64,000 nt of DNA from Marinilactibacillus sp036039175 (GTDB lineage Bacteria > Bacillota > Bacilli > Lactobacillales > Carnobacteriaceae_A): the NCBI RefSeq assembly GCF_036039175.1, contig NZ_JAYXKP010000008.1, positions 66,344 to 130,343 on the forward strand. Direction: 5' to 3'. The translations under genes and the position numbers were made by a program. Below are positions 8,495 to 16,916 of the stretch, one piece after another. Below the pieces are notes generated by a model. That model saw nothing but the letters and a program-made list of their open reading frames with translations, did not search any database and was not told the DNA's origin. Within the stretch, counting starts at the first letter, position 1, and each line of letters begins with the position of its first letter.

Positions 8495-8552
8495 CAAAAA
8501 AAGAAGGAACCATTAAAGTTATTCTTAACTTCGATGGTTCCTTCTTTTTTAT
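8495..8552. terminator. Long-stem terminator ahead of the converging surface-protein gene
   Basis: AAAAAAGAAGGAACCAT pairs with ATGGTTCCTTCTTTTTT around a 20-base loop that itself has TAAAGTTA/TAACTTCG pairing. It mainly ends the minus-strand gene at 8563-9735 and backs up the plus-strand terminator. Confidence 0.8.
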
Positions 8553-8562
8553 TGATAGCATA

Positions 8563-9735
8563 TTAATTTTCAGGTGCTCTGTAGCCGGCTGCTTCTGCTT
8601 CCGCAGCTGTTTTGAACCACTGTACTACATTTTTAGTTCTACCGTAATAAGTGCTTCCAGGAATATGGTAAATACCATTCACAGATCCTTTTATCGCACC
8701 TTCACCGTTTTGTTGAACGTAAGTCTGTCCGCCAACGTTTGGAGCTGTACTTTGAGGACTATCATTACTGGAACTACCGTTACTTTCAGAAGCGCTAGCA
8801 TTTTCGCTACTTGTAGCAGCTGCCGCTTTTTCTTCATCTACTTTTTTCTGTGCAGCTTCTTGGTCCGCTTTTTCTTGTGCGACACGTTCTTCTTCGGCTT
8901 CTTGAGCTAGGCGCTCTTCCTCTGCTTGTTGCGCTTCACCTTCAGCAATGGAAGTATCTAATTTTGATAATCGAGCAGTTAACCCTGAATCACTTGGAGA
9001 TAAAGTAGAAGAAATAGATACCGCGGCTTCATAGTCTTCTCTAGAATTCGATTCTTCAGCGACTTCTAGTTTACTAGTAGCGTCCTCAAGTGCTAATTCA
9101 TATGTTTCAATTTCTGGTTCTAATGCCAATAGCTGATCTACTAAAGTTTGATTATCTTCAGGTATGGCTGCAATAGCTTTATCAGCTAACTCAGCATTCT
9201 TGCGAGTAGGGGATTGTTCTACTCTCTTGATAGCGATCTCAGCTAATCTTGTTTTTTCATCAATATCCTCTTGTTTCTCTTTTTCAAGACGATCTTGTTC
9301 TAATCGTTGCTCTTCAGCAACACGTTCTTCTTCAATTCGTTGTTCTTCAACTTTTTCTTCTTCGACAATGCGCTCTTCTTCAATTCTCTGTTCTTCAGCG
9401 ATGCGTTCCGCTTCAGCGGTATCTATGGAGACGTTATTGATCGAAACACCTAAAAGAAGAATACCAAACAATAAAATTAATAAAGACGATCGTTTCTGTT
9501 TTCTTCTTATAAGGGCATAAATAAAATAAACTACAGAAGATATCGATAGCATAAAACCAGATAGCAATAAAACATCAAATACATTCCCGATAGAAACAAT
9601 AAAACCTACAACAAATATACCAACAATAGCAATAACTATTTTCTTGATCTGTGACCAGTCTGTTTCTTTAAACATAAAGTACAAACCAATAGGGAAAAAG
9701 CAGATAAGCCAGAATATGACTTTCATATTTTGCAT
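8563..9735 (-). CDS. Membrane-anchored coiled-coil protein with C-terminal IKG...AGYR ('sunset') domain
   Basis: A 390-residue protein with three hydrophobic segments in the first 100 residues, then a long Glu/Arg/Gln-rich coiled coil built on repeated EEQRIEEERIVEEE-like units, a second coiled segment, a low-complexity Ser/Ala/Asn linker, and a compact C-terminal domain (IKGSVNGIYHIPGSTYYGRT...AAEAEAAGYRAPEN). That last domain is the small module named sunset domain in some annotations. The same module ends the divergent gene at 10150. The ATG at 9735 has AAGGAG 9 bases upstream. The protein probably projects from the membrane; the role is unknown. Confidence 0.8.
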   Translation of the reverse strand: MQNMKVIFWLICFFPIGLYFMFKETDWSQIKKIVIAIVGIFVVGFIVSIGNVFDVLLLSGFMLSISSVVYFIYALIRRKQKRSSLLILLFGILLLGVSINNVSIDTAEAERIAEEQRIEEERIVEEEKVEEQRIEEERVAEEQRLEQDRLEKEKQEDIDEKTRLAEIAIKRVEQSPTRKNAELADKAIAAIPEDNQTLVDQLLALEPEIETYELALEDATSKLEVAEESNSREDYEAAVSISSTLSPSDSGLTARLSKLDTSIAEGEAQQAEEERLAQEAEEERVAQEKADQEAAQKKVDEEKAAAATSSENASASESNGSSSNDSPQSTAPNVGGQTYVQQNGEGAIKGSVNGIYHIPGSTYYGRTKNVVQWFKTAAEAEAAGYRAPEN

Positions 9736-10149
9736 TGAGATAAACTCCTTAAAATGATAGTAACAGTAAATTCTCATTCATCGACAGTTCAATATAAGTT
9801 TAGAGTAGACCTTATAAAAAAAGGGCAATAGACACAGTGAAAGACTGTCCTAATAGTAAGAGTACTATAGTTGTTAACGCAAACATAGTATAACTTACTA
9901 AAAACTGAGAAACTCACTAAATAAATAGAATGATAAAACGGTTTAATTAAAGAGGCATAGTGGGTTTTATGGATTATTCAATTTTATTTTGTAATTATTT
10001 TAATCAATTTAACGATTTTTTAGTTTAAAAAAGATGAATAACCAAAAGGGTCTATAGTGAAATAAAAGTAACTATTTCGTTCACAACTACAGGGTAAAAA
10101 GACGATTCCTTATGCTATGCTCTTCTTAAATAAGAAAAGAGGTTAAAAG
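9736..10149. other. Divergent intergenic region, no gene seen
   Basis: 414 bp of AT-rich DNA separate the two divergent genes that end in the same domain. I see no ORF with a ribosome site and no clear stem-loop. A possible -10 box (TATGCT near 10115) precedes the plus-strand gene, without a convincing -35. Confidence 0.5.
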
Positions 10150-10962
10150 ATGAAAAAGCTAGTGGTCAGTATGATGACATCGTTATTACTATTGGTTGGG
10201 ATTAATTGGAATACAAATACTGCAGTTGAAGCTCAAGCAGGTTCATTGGTTTATACAAGTCAGTCAGCGGTAGCTAAAGTCGTGAAACCTAAAACCGTTG
10301 CAAGTAGCACTAAGGCAACTACAAGTTCCAAAACCAAAGAAGCAATGAAAGTGAACTATTCAACGCTTATACAATCTTCTGGGTGGCAACCGAAAGTAAA
10401 CAATGGTAAAACCTCAGGAACGGTTGGAAAAGGTAAAAGATTAGAAGCCATTAAAATTGAACTCTCCAACCCTGAATTCAAGGGCGGTATTACTTATCAA
10501 ACCAATGTACAGTCAAAAGGTTGGTTAGGCTGGAAATCTAATGGACAGGTTAGCGGTACACAGGGAGAGTCTAAGAGATTAGAAGCCATCAAAATCAAGT
10601 TAACAGGGGAAATGGAGAAAAAATACGATGTGTACTACCGCGTTCACTCTGAAACATTCGGCTGGCAAGGTTGGGCAAAAAATGGAGAATCTGCTGGAAC
10701 ATTAGGATTTGGGTTCAGGCTTGAGGGCATGGAAATCAAGCTAGTCAAAAAAGGAAACAAAGCTCCAGGGACAATCAACAATACATTCAGAGATGGTAAT
10801 AAAAAATATGTCGATGCTAAAGGTAAAGGATTAATAAAAGGATCTAGCAGTAAAATCTATCATCTACCTAACTCTCAGTATTACAAGTCAACGACAAAAC
10901 CGAAAGCAATGTTTGCTACAGAAGTTCAAGCAATCAAAGCCGGTTATAGACCAGCAAAATAA
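10150..10962 (+). CDS. Secreted ChW-repeat protein with C-terminal IKG...AGYR domain
   Basis: A 270-residue exported protein. It has a Sec signal peptide (MKKLVVSMMTSLLLLVGI..., likely cut after about residue 28), a Thr/Ser/Lys linker, and three clostridial hydrophobic W (ChW) repeats with cores SSGWQPKVNNGKTSGTVG, SKGWLGWKSNGQVSGTQG and TFGWQGWAKNGESAGTLG, each followed by RLEAIKIEL or RLEGMEIKL. It ends in IKGSSSKIYHLPNSQYY...AIKAGYRPAK, the module shared with the divergent protein. ChW repeats are surface adhesion or interaction modules. No LPXTG motif is present, so it is probably released or held non-covalently. Confidence 0.85.
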   Translation: MKKLVVSMMTSLLLLVGINWNTNTAVEAQAGSLVYTSQSAVAKVVKPKTVASSTKATTSSKTKEAMKVNYSTLIQSSGWQPKVNNGKTSGTVGKGKRLEAIKIELSNPEFKGGITYQTNVQSKGWLGWKSNGQVSGTQGESKRLEAIKIKLTGEMEKKYDVYYRVHSETFGWQGWAKNGESAGTLGFGFRLEGMEIKLVKKGNKAPGTINNTFRDGNKKYVDAKGKGLIKGSSSKIYHLPNSQYYKSTTKPKAMFATEVQAIKAGYRPAK

Positions 10963-10968
10963 CTCTTT

Positions 10969-10999
10969 AAAAGAGGCTTCTATAAGTCTCTTTTTTTTG
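10969..10999 (+). terminator. Terminator after the ChW protein gene
   Basis: AAAAGAGGCTT pairs with AAGTCTCTTTT around a TCTAT-type loop, followed by a run of eight T residues. Confidence 0.8.
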
Positions 11000-11163
11000 C
11001 ACTTTTTTAAGAACAAAGTCATTTGACTAGGATTTCTTTGTATGGTAATTTAATTAGAATAAAAGGAGGTTATGTTAATAATGTTGTAAGGTGAGGTAAT
11101 CCTAAAAAAGCAGTGCATACAAGTTTGAAATACAAGTAAATAAAAAAAGAAAGGTGGAAGTAA

Positions 11164-11574
11164 ATGCAACTGAAAAAAGTATTACTGAGTGTAGGTATGG
11201 CAACGGTAGCGCTCTTGTCTGCATGTAGCATGGAATCTTCATCAGAAGTAGACCAATACATAAAAGAATCGATTGAAGAAGGAGAGATGTATACTATTTC
11301 ACTCGCTAATAGTGGAGTCTTTTTGACTTTTGATGAAAGAGGCCTGACCTATTATGGAGTTAGTGCACATGAAGATCTATACGATACGCCCTTTGAATAT
11401 TTAGAAAATTACGCAGATTATGAGCTCGAGTATAATGATGATGAAAACCTCTTAACGATTGAAGTTCCTGAAGGGAAATACGAATTGAAAGTCCATAGTC
11501 CAAAAGTGTTTCGTGATGAGGTGAACAACATTGATTTGACCTCACAAAAATCTCTTATTCCAGATGAAACATAA
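11164..11574 (+). CDS. Small lipoprotein, 136 aa
   Basis: A lipoprotein signal peptide with lipobox LSAC (cysteine at residue 21) is followed by an acidic domain of about 110 residues with alternating strands (MYTISLANSGVFLTFDE, LTIEVPEGKYELKV). I do not recognise the domain. The ribosome site AAAGGTGGAAG lies 4-9 bases upstream of the ATG. It is a single-gene unit between terminators, about 200 bp downstream of the ChW protein gene. It is anchored on the outer face of the membrane; the role is unknown. Confidence 0.8.
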   Translation: MQLKKVLLSVGMATVALLSACSMESSSEVDQYIKESIEEGEMYTISLANSGVFLTFDERGLTYYGVSAHEDLYDTPFEYLENYADYELEYNDDENLLTIEVPEGKYELKVHSPKVFRDEVNNIDLTSQKSLIPDET

Positions 11575-11598
11575 AAAAGAGCAATCAAAAATTTACAT

Positions 11599-11648
11599 AA
11601 AGTATCTACTATCATTCAATTAGAGAATAGTAGATACTTTTATTTTTT
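11599..11648 (+). terminator. Terminator after the small lipoprotein gene
   Basis: A 14-bp perfect stem (AAAGTATCTACTAT with its complement at 11627-11640) is followed by TATTTTTT. Confidence 0.85.
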
Positions 11649-11837
11649 AAAGGGATCGGTTATGCCAGTGATAGCAAGATGTTTGCACTTATTTGTAGAA
11701 GGGACTCTACGGTTGAACTATATAGTAAAAATGAAAACGAATTCTCTGAAAGTATTTTGAAAATACTATTTTCAAACTGTTCTATTGGTGGTAAAATACC
11801 CACATAGTGAAATATTGAACAAAAGGGATGGGTTGTA

Positions 11838-12638
11838 ATGGATGCCAATTATCAAGGGTTATTTTATTCAATAGAAACAAGTATCGAAAAGAAAAAGCAA
11901 TTATTTGAGAAAAGTCCTTCTCGTTATATTGTAAGAGCCATGCTAGCCACACTTTTTCTAACACTCGGAACGGCCATCGCTGTGATCACCGCCCAGTCGG
12001 CAGAAAATGTAGCACAAGGTTCTGGCAAATTTTTATATTCTTTCATGTTCAGTTGGTCACTTGTTATGATCATTTATATGAATGCCGAGTTAGGAACGTC
12101 AAACATGATGTATACAACGATTGGTGTTCACCGCGAGTTACTTACAGTCAAAAAAGCAGTCACGATATTATTCGCTTGTTTACTCTTTAATTTAATAGGA
12201 GGGATTTTATCAAGTTATCTCGTTTCTTTGACTTCAACTTTTCAAGATCTTCCAGCGGATCATTTCTTGTTTACGGCGATAGAACATAAATTAGAAAAAA
12301 CACCGCTTCAAGTATTCACAGAAGGCATTTTTGCTAATGTCATTGTAAATACGGCAGTGTACTGTACGATTCGTATGAAGGATGATGCCGGAAAAGTTAT
12401 GGCTATGATCTTTATTATCTTTATCTTTGCGTTTTTAGGATTCGAGCACGTTATTGCCAACTTTTCATCTTTCCCACTGGCTTATTTTGCTTCAGGTGGA
12501 GCAATAGCTGGAATGACGAATACTGCTGTTTTAACGAACTTGTTTTTTGCAGCGTTAGGTAATTATGTAGGTGGCGGTTTAGTGATTGGTCTAGTTTATT
12601 CATGGTTGAATAGAGGAGATCATGTTTACCTAGACTAA
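11838..12638 (+). CDS. Formate/nitrite transporter family channel
   Basis: A 266-residue six-helix membrane protein of the FNT family. Recognisable family positions are the NAELGTSNMMY segment in the second or third helix, FANVIVNTAVY, GFEHVIANFSSFPLAY (the conserved E-H-x-x-A-N), and GNYVGGGLVIGL near the C-terminus. These are the FocA/NirC fold marks; members move formate, nitrite, hydrosulfide or lactate as anions or acids. No pyruvate-formate lyase gene is near, so the substrate cannot be fixed. AAGGGATGG lies just upstream of the ATG. Confidence 0.9.
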   Translation: MDANYQGLFYSIETSIEKKKQLFEKSPSRYIVRAMLATLFLTLGTAIAVITAQSAENVAQGSGKFLYSFMFSWSLVMIIYMNAELGTSNMMYTTIGVHRELLTVKKAVTILFACLLFNLIGGILSSYLVSLTSTFQDLPADHFLFTAIEHKLEKTPLQVFTEGIFANVIVNTAVYCTIRMKDDAGKVMAMIFIIFIFAFLGFEHVIANFSSFPLAYFASGGAIAGMTNTAVLTNLFFAALGNYVGGGLVIGLVYSWLNRGDHVYLD

Positions 12639-12670
12639 TATTGAATATAAGAGTAACTAAATTCCATGAA

Positions 12671-12711
12671 TAAAAAAGAAGTAATCAGGAGACTGATTGC
12701 TTCTTTTTTAT
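12671..12711 (+). terminator. Terminator after the FNT channel gene
   Basis: A 17-bp near-perfect stem (AAAAAAGAAGTAATCAG with CTGATTGCTTCTTTTTT, loop GAGA) ends in a T run. Confidence 0.9.
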
Positions 12712-12740
12712 CTAATTTCCTTTATTCGCTGAGTTTTTGT

Positions 12741-12780
12741 GAAATTTAATGAAATTAAATGAAAATAAATGGAATTTAAT
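12741..12780 (+). promoter_or_regulatory. Four tandem 10-bp repeats, probable operator of the PTS sugar operon
   Basis: Four consecutive 10-mers: GAAATTTAAT, GAAATTAAAT, GAAAATAAAT, GGAATTTAAT. They end 2 bp before the -35 hexamer of the operon promoter. DeoR-family repressors commonly bind arrays of short direct repeats with a helical period, and the operon is followed by a DeoR-family gene, so an operator is the natural reading; this is inference. Confidence 0.5.
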
Positions 12781-12782
12781 GG

Positions 12783-12811
12783 TTGTGTTTGAATTTTGGA
12801 AATGCTACTAT
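12783..12811 (+). promoter_or_regulatory. Promoter of the PTS sugar operon
   Basis: TTGTGT, a 17-bp spacer, then TACTAT, with the first gene's ATG 30 bp downstream of the -10 box. Confidence 0.55.
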
Positions 12812-12841
12812 GTGTTTAACAAAAATATTGGAGGTCATAAA

Positions 12842-13768
12842 ATGAAGACTGCAACTAGAATTAATTCATTTTTACCAAAGTTTGATAATGATTTAGAAAA
12901 AGTATTTGAAGAGTTTAGTCGCATTGGATTAACACATGTAGATTTAAACTATCCAGAACATACAAATGATTTTTCTCCAGAAGAGATGAAAGCGTTACTG
13001 GAAAAAAATAACTTAAAAGCCAATGGTGTTGCTTTAAGATTTAGAAAAGACTTTGTAAATGGAGAACTTGGAAATTCAGATCAGAAAATTTCTAAGCAAG
13101 CTGTTGAATTATGTAAAGAAGCTGCTGACTATTGCCGTGCTATCAAAGGCGAAGTTGTTACAGTGTGGTTAGGGTTTGATGGATTTGACTATTCATTTCA
13201 AATCAATTACGAAAAAGTCTGGGAACAAATCAAAAACTGCTTTATCGAAGTTGCAGATTATGCACCTGACTTGAAACTGAGTATTGAATACAAACCATTC
13301 CAGCCAAGAGCCTATGCATTCATAGATAGCTTAGGTATTGCAATGACGATGATGAGTGAAATCGACCGCGAAAACGTTGGAATCACATTAGACTACTGTC
13401 ACATGTTGATGAAACACGAAAACCCAGCCTATGGAGCTAGTATATTAGGAAGCAGAAAAAAATTATTCGGGGTTCACTTAAATGACGGATACGGATTAAA
13501 CGATGATGGTTTAATGATTGGTACAAGTAGTCCAGTGAAAACCTTTGAATTCTTATATTACGCTAAGTTACACAATTATGATTATGCGATTTACTTCGAT
13601 ACATTCCCAATCATAGAAGATCCAGTTGCTGAATGCGAAAGTAACTTGAAAATGATCCAATTGATAGATGAAAAAATTAATCGTATCGGTATGGATAAAA
13701 TTCAAGATATTATCGATCAAAACAGCGGTGTTAAAGTTAGCGAACTAGTATTAGAAATCTTATCTTAA
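12842..13768 (+). CDS. Sugar (phosphate) isomerase/epimerase, xylose-isomerase-like TIM barrel
   Basis: A 308-residue TIM-barrel protein of the AP_endonuc_2/xylose-isomerase-like superfamily (D-tagatose 3-epimerase and relatives). Likely metal-site segments are IEYKPFQPR (Glu), LDYCHMLM (Asp, His), FGVHLNDGYG (His, Asp) and a late FDTFP. The ATG at 12842 has GGAGG 7 bases upstream; an in-frame ATG at 12749 lies upstream of the -10 box and is rejected. As first gene of a PTS operon with an Rpe-like and an RpiB-like enzyme it matches the extra TIM-barrel gene of Listeria-type allose cassettes, from memory. Its exact reaction is unknown. Confidence 0.8.
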   Translation: MKTATRINSFLPKFDNDLEKVFEEFSRIGLTHVDLNYPEHTNDFSPEEMKALLEKNNLKANGVALRFRKDFVNGELGNSDQKISKQAVELCKEAADYCRAIKGEVVTVWLGFDGFDYSFQINYEKVWEQIKNCFIEVADYAPDLKLSIEYKPFQPRAYAFIDSLGIAMTMMSEIDRENVGITLDYCHMLMKHENPAYGASILGSRKKLFGVHLNDGYGLNDDGLMIGTSSPVKTFEFLYYAKLHNYDYAIYFDTFPIIEDPVAECESNLKMIQLIDEKINRIGMDKIQDIIDQNSGVKVSELVLEILS

Positions 13769-13808
13769 AATAAGATTTCTAGTCCTAACAAATCAGGAGG
13801 TATAAACA

Positions 13809-15182
13809 ATGGATTATAAGAAAATGGCACGGGAAGTATTAGACGAAATCGGTGGCCCGGAAAACGTTTCGAATATGACTCACTGCGCAACCAGATTAAG
13901 GCTCAATCTAAGAGACACATCGATTGTTGATGACAAATCCGTTAAAAGTATTGAAGGGGTAGTCGATGTTGTCAATAAAGCAGGGCAATACCAACTTTTG
14001 ATTGGTACCGAAGTTCCAAAATTGTATGATGAATTCGAAAACTTGGTCAAAGGAAATGGAAACATTTCAACAGATGCCTCTAATGCAGAATCTGGAGGTA
14101 TCATCAGTAATATATTTTCAGCAATTTCAGCAATTTTTGCACCTTTATTACCAGCACTAGCAGGTTCAGGTATTCTACGTGGCCTTTTGATTTTAGGTGT
14201 TCAACTGGGACTAATCAGTGAAAATAGTGGGACGTACTCGATTATGTTTGTTGCTTCAATGAGTGTCTTTTACTTTTTACCAGTATTGTTAGCGTTTACC
14301 TCTGCTCGAAGATTTGGAGCCAGTCCGTATCTATCAGCTCTTATCGGAGCGGCTCTAATCCATCCAGACTTTATTGGTTTGATGGGGGACGCTGGTAATG
14401 GTGTAGTTACAGACTTTTTCGGAGTACCCGTGGTCTTAATGAATTATAACTCTACAGTGGTACCTATCATTTTATCTATCTGGGCCTTTTCATATCTATA
14501 CAAATTCTTAGATAAACATATTCCGGATACGTTGAAACTAGTTGTTATTCCATTGATTTCATTGGGGGTCATGATTCCTTTGACCGTTATCGTCATCGGA
14601 CCAATCGGGGTTTATAGCGGAGAAGCCGTTGCCGGAATAGTCAATTGGTTGATTGAAAGAAGTAGTATTCTCACAGGTATTGTTATCGGTGGTGGTTGGA
14701 GTGTTCTTGTAAGTCTAGGAATTCACTGGGCTGTTAACCCGATTATGATCAATAACGTTTCAACTTACGGATTTGACTATATCGTTCCATTTACATTCGC
14801 ATGTAACTTTGCCGTTATTGGAACAACTATTGGAATATATTTCAAAGCAAGAGATAAAAGATTAAAAAGTTTTGCATTAACAGGATTAATTACAATCGTA
14901 TTATCTGCGATTATCGAAGCAACATTGTTCGGACTATTAGTGAAAAACAAAAAACTATTCTTGGCACAAATCATTGGTGGTGCAGTCGGTGGAGCGTATC
15001 TGGGTCTGACAAAAGTTGTTACAAATGCATTCGTATTCGGTAGTGTGACAACCTTCCCAGCATTCGTGACTGAAAACAACTCTAACTTTATCAACGCGAT
15101 GATCGGTTTAGCAATATCACTGGTTGTATCAGGTATTCTAGCCTTCTTCTTCACTAGACAAGATGAAAAACTAGCAGAGTAA
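13809..15182 (+). CDS. PTS EIIBC component, beta-glucoside/sucrose family
   Basis: A 457-residue permease. The N-terminal EIIB domain has the phosphorylated cysteine in NMTHCATRLRL (Cys26) and ends around residue 85; the EIIC domain follows, with about ten membrane segments and the family motif GIHWAVNPIMINN. It takes up a sugar and phosphorylates it, receiving phosphate from the EIIA encoded 24 bp downstream rather than from a fused EIIA as in many beta-glucoside systems. CAGGAGG lies 8 bases before the ATG. From the neighbouring enzymes the likely substrate is D-allose; the domain family alone does not show this. Confidence 0.92.
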   Translation: MDYKKMAREVLDEIGGPENVSNMTHCATRLRLNLRDTSIVDDKSVKSIEGVVDVVNKAGQYQLLIGTEVPKLYDEFENLVKGNGNISTDASNAESGGIISNIFSAISAIFAPLLPALAGSGILRGLLILGVQLGLISENSGTYSIMFVASMSVFYFLPVLLAFTSARRFGASPYLSALIGAALIHPDFIGLMGDAGNGVVTDFFGVPVVLMNYNSTVVPIILSIWAFSYLYKFLDKHIPDTLKLVVIPLISLGVMIPLTVIVIGPIGVYSGEAVAGIVNWLIERSSILTGIVIGGGWSVLVSLGIHWAVNPIMINNVSTYGFDYIVPFTFACNFAVIGTTIGIYFKARDKRLKSFALTGLITIVLSAIIEATLFGLLVKNKKLFLAQIIGGAVGGAYLGLTKVVTNAFVFGSVTTFPAFVTENNSNFINAMIGLAISLVVSGILAFFFTRQDEKLAE

Positions 15183-15206
15183 ATAATGAATTTGAAAGGA
15201 ATTAAT

Positions 15207-15668
15207 ATGAAGATTTTCGAGAAAAAAATTATAATTTATAATCCTGTAAAAGGAACTGTGAAAAATTTATCCGAAGTAAATGACGAAATGTTTTCTAAAA
15301 AATTGATGGGTAATGGATTCGCTGTCGAACCAAATAGCAATAATCTCTACTCACCAGTTAAAGGAAAAGTCACTTCTGTCTTTCCGACTAAACATGCAAT
15401 TTCTATCAAAGCAAAAGGAAATCAGGATGTTTTGATCCACATCGGTATTGATACAGTAGAATTAAACGGTGATGGATTTGAAATGATTGCGGCTGAAGGC
15501 GACACAGTGGACTTTAATACAAAGCTCGTTTCAGTAGATTTTGATTATATAAAAAGCAGTGGTAAAGAAACAGATGTGATTGTTGTATTCCCGGAAGCAA
15601 AAGACAAAGAATTGTCAATTGAATACGGTACAACGAACCAAAACGAAGAAATTGGACTGTTAAAATAA
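15207..15668 (+). CDS. PTS EIIA component, glucose family (EIIA-Glc type)
   Basis: A 153-residue EIIA domain. SPVKGKV around residue 50, His63 in TKHAISI and His78 in VLIHIGIDTVELNG are the two active-site histidines of the glucose-type EIIA fold, His78 being the phosphorylated one. It carries phosphate from HPr to Cys26 of EIIBC. ATG 15207 is chosen because GAAAGGA lies just upstream; an in-frame ATG at 15186 has no ribosome site. The gene is the separate EIIA of the upstream EIIBC, and lies 33 bp before the epimerase gene. Confidence 0.92.
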   Translation: MKIFEKKIIIYNPVKGTVKNLSEVNDEMFSKKLMGNGFAVEPNSNNLYSPVKGKVTSVFPTKHAISIKAKGNQDVLIHIGIDTVELNGDGFEMIAAEGDTVDFNTKLVSVDFDYIKSSGKETDVIVVFPEAKDKELSIEYGTTNQNEEIGLLK

Positions 15669-15701
15669 TCGCTTCAAACAGTCAAGACAGGAGGAAGATG
15701 A

Positions 15702-16352
15702 ATGTTATTTTGCCCTTCGATGATGTGTGCTTCTTTCAATCATCTTGAACAAGAAGTCAAAGTATTGGATGCTGCTGGAACGGATATTTTCCATATTGAT
15801 ATCATGGATGGAAATTTTGTACCCAATTTTGGTATGGGCACACAGGACGTAACAGCTATAAGAAAAAGCACAGATAAATTAGTAGATGTACATTTGATGA
15901 TCGCTAATCCAGATGAGTATGTAGAAATGTTTGCAGATTTAGGAGCCGATATTATCTATATCCATCCTGAAACAGATATCCAATCAGCAAGAACGCTCGC
16001 AAAAATAGCGGAAAACGGAAAGAAAGCTGGAATTGCAATCAATCCTGGAACATCTATTCACCAGATTGAAGAATTATTGCCACTAGTTGACTATCTAATG
16101 GTTATGACCGTGAATCCTGGATTCGCTGGTCAGAAATATCTTCCGTATGTAGATGAAAAAATTAAGAAGTTAGTTGAACTCAAAGAGGTGTTTAACTTCG
16201 AGTTGATGGTTGATGGGGCTATTTCGGAACCCGTTATCCAGAGATTATCAAAGATAGGCGTAGATGGATTCGTTTTAGGAACATCTACCTTATTTGGTAA
16301 AGAACAGTCTTACAAAGAAATATTGGACCGTTTAAAAAAGAGAGAGAGGTAA
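15702..16352 (+). CDS. alsE: Allulose-6-phosphate (or ribulose-phosphate) 3-epimerase
   Basis: A 216-residue TIM-barrel epimerase of the Rpe family. Ligands and motifs are CPSMMCASF at the start, FHIDIMDGNFVPNFGMG (metal His and Asp), VDVHLMI (His), VMTVNPGFAGQ and MVDGAI (Asp). The opening PSMMC and the metal motifs resemble E. coli AlsE more than housekeeping Rpe, which usually begins PSILSAD. In the operon it would convert allulose-6-P to fructose-6-P. The gene has GAGGAAG upstream and lies 7 bp before the rpiB-like gene. A second, pentose-pathway role cannot be excluded. Confidence 0.85.
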   Translation: MLFCPSMMCASFNHLEQEVKVLDAAGTDIFHIDIMDGNFVPNFGMGTQDVTAIRKSTDKLVDVHLMIANPDEYVEMFADLGADIIYIHPETDIQSARTLAKIAENGKKAGIAINPGTSIHQIEELLPLVDYLMVMTVNPGFAGQKYLPYVDEKIKKLVELKEVFNFELMVDGAISEPVIQRLSKIGVDGFVLGTSTLFGKEQSYKEILDRLKKRER

Positions 16353-16359
16353 GTGTATA

Positions 16360-16797
16360 ATGAAAATTGCTATAGGATCAGATCATGTAGGATTTGAATT
16401 GAAACCTGCTATCCTGGAATATTTAACTGAACTAGGATACACAATAGAAGACTTTGGGGCATATTCGGGAGATCGTGTAGATTATCCTGATTACAGCAAA
16501 AAAGTCGCTGAAGCGGTTCTTTCTGAGGAATTTGATAGAGGTATTTTGATTTGTGGCACAGGTGTTGGGATTTCTATTGCAGCTAACAAATTCAAAGGGA
16601 TTCGTGCAGTTGTTTGTAGCGAACCATATAGTGCAAAACTGTCTAAAGAACACAATAATACAAATATTCTCGCTTTTGGGTCAAGAGTAGTTGGCCCAGA
16701 ACTCGCTAAAATGATTGTCAAAGAATGGCTGGATTCCAAATATGAAGGCGGGCGTCATTCGAAAAGAGTAGAGAAAATCAGAGATTTTGAAAACTGA
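16360..16797 (+). CDS. rpiB: RpiB/LacAB-family isomerase, probable allose-6-phosphate isomerase
   Basis: A 145-residue isomerase closely resembling E. coli RpiB. It has GSDHVGFELK, active-site Cys65 in ILICGTGVGISIAANK, IRAVVCSEPYSA, His98 in KEHNNTN, and the C-terminal YEGGRHSKRV. RpiB enzymes isomerise ribose-5-P/ribulose-5-P and also allose-6-P/allulose-6-P. Paired with an AlsE-like epimerase and a sugar PTS it most likely performs the allose-6-P step. It is the last gene before the operon terminator. Confidence 0.9.
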   Translation: MKIAIGSDHVGFELKPAILEYLTELGYTIEDFGAYSGDRVDYPDYSKKVAEAVLSEEFDRGILICGTGVGISIAANKFKGIRAVVCSEPYSAKLSKEHNNTNILAFGSRVVGPELAKMIVKEWLDSKYEGGRHSKRVEKIRDFEN

Positions 16798-16814
16798 TTC
16801 GGTCTAGCAATAAG

Positions 16815-16856
16815 TAAGATCAATGGTGCTTTGCATCTATTGATCTTATTTTTTTT
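16815..16856 (+). terminator. Terminator of the PTS sugar operon
   Basis: TAAGATCAAT pairs with ATTGATCTTA (16839-16848), followed by a run of eight T residues. Confidence 0.88.
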
Positions 16857-16916
16857 CAAGTAAAGCGAAAAGGTGTTAAAATAGAAATAGACAATTAAAT
16901 AAAAGGAGGAAAAATA

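Noticed and set aside
9164..9520. 118-codon plus-strand ORF within the coiled-coil gene
   Set aside because: A shadow of the repetitive Glu/Arg coding sequence on the other strand; the product is Ser/Cys-rich with no ribosome site.
11061..11092. AAAGGAGGTT followed by a five-codon ORF as a leader peptide
   Set aside because: The ORF is only a few codons (ATG TTA ATA ATG TTG TAA), without regulatory codons or an attenuator structure before the lipoprotein gene.
11660..11964. Minus-strand ORFs upstream of the FNT channel gene
   Set aside because: They overlap the FNT start, have no ribosome sites, and read as low-complexity hydrophobic sequence.
12749..12841. N-terminal extension of the TIM-barrel isomerase
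   Set aside because: It would start upstream of the -10 box, within the repeat operator, and has no ribosome site; GGAGG directly precedes ATG 12842.
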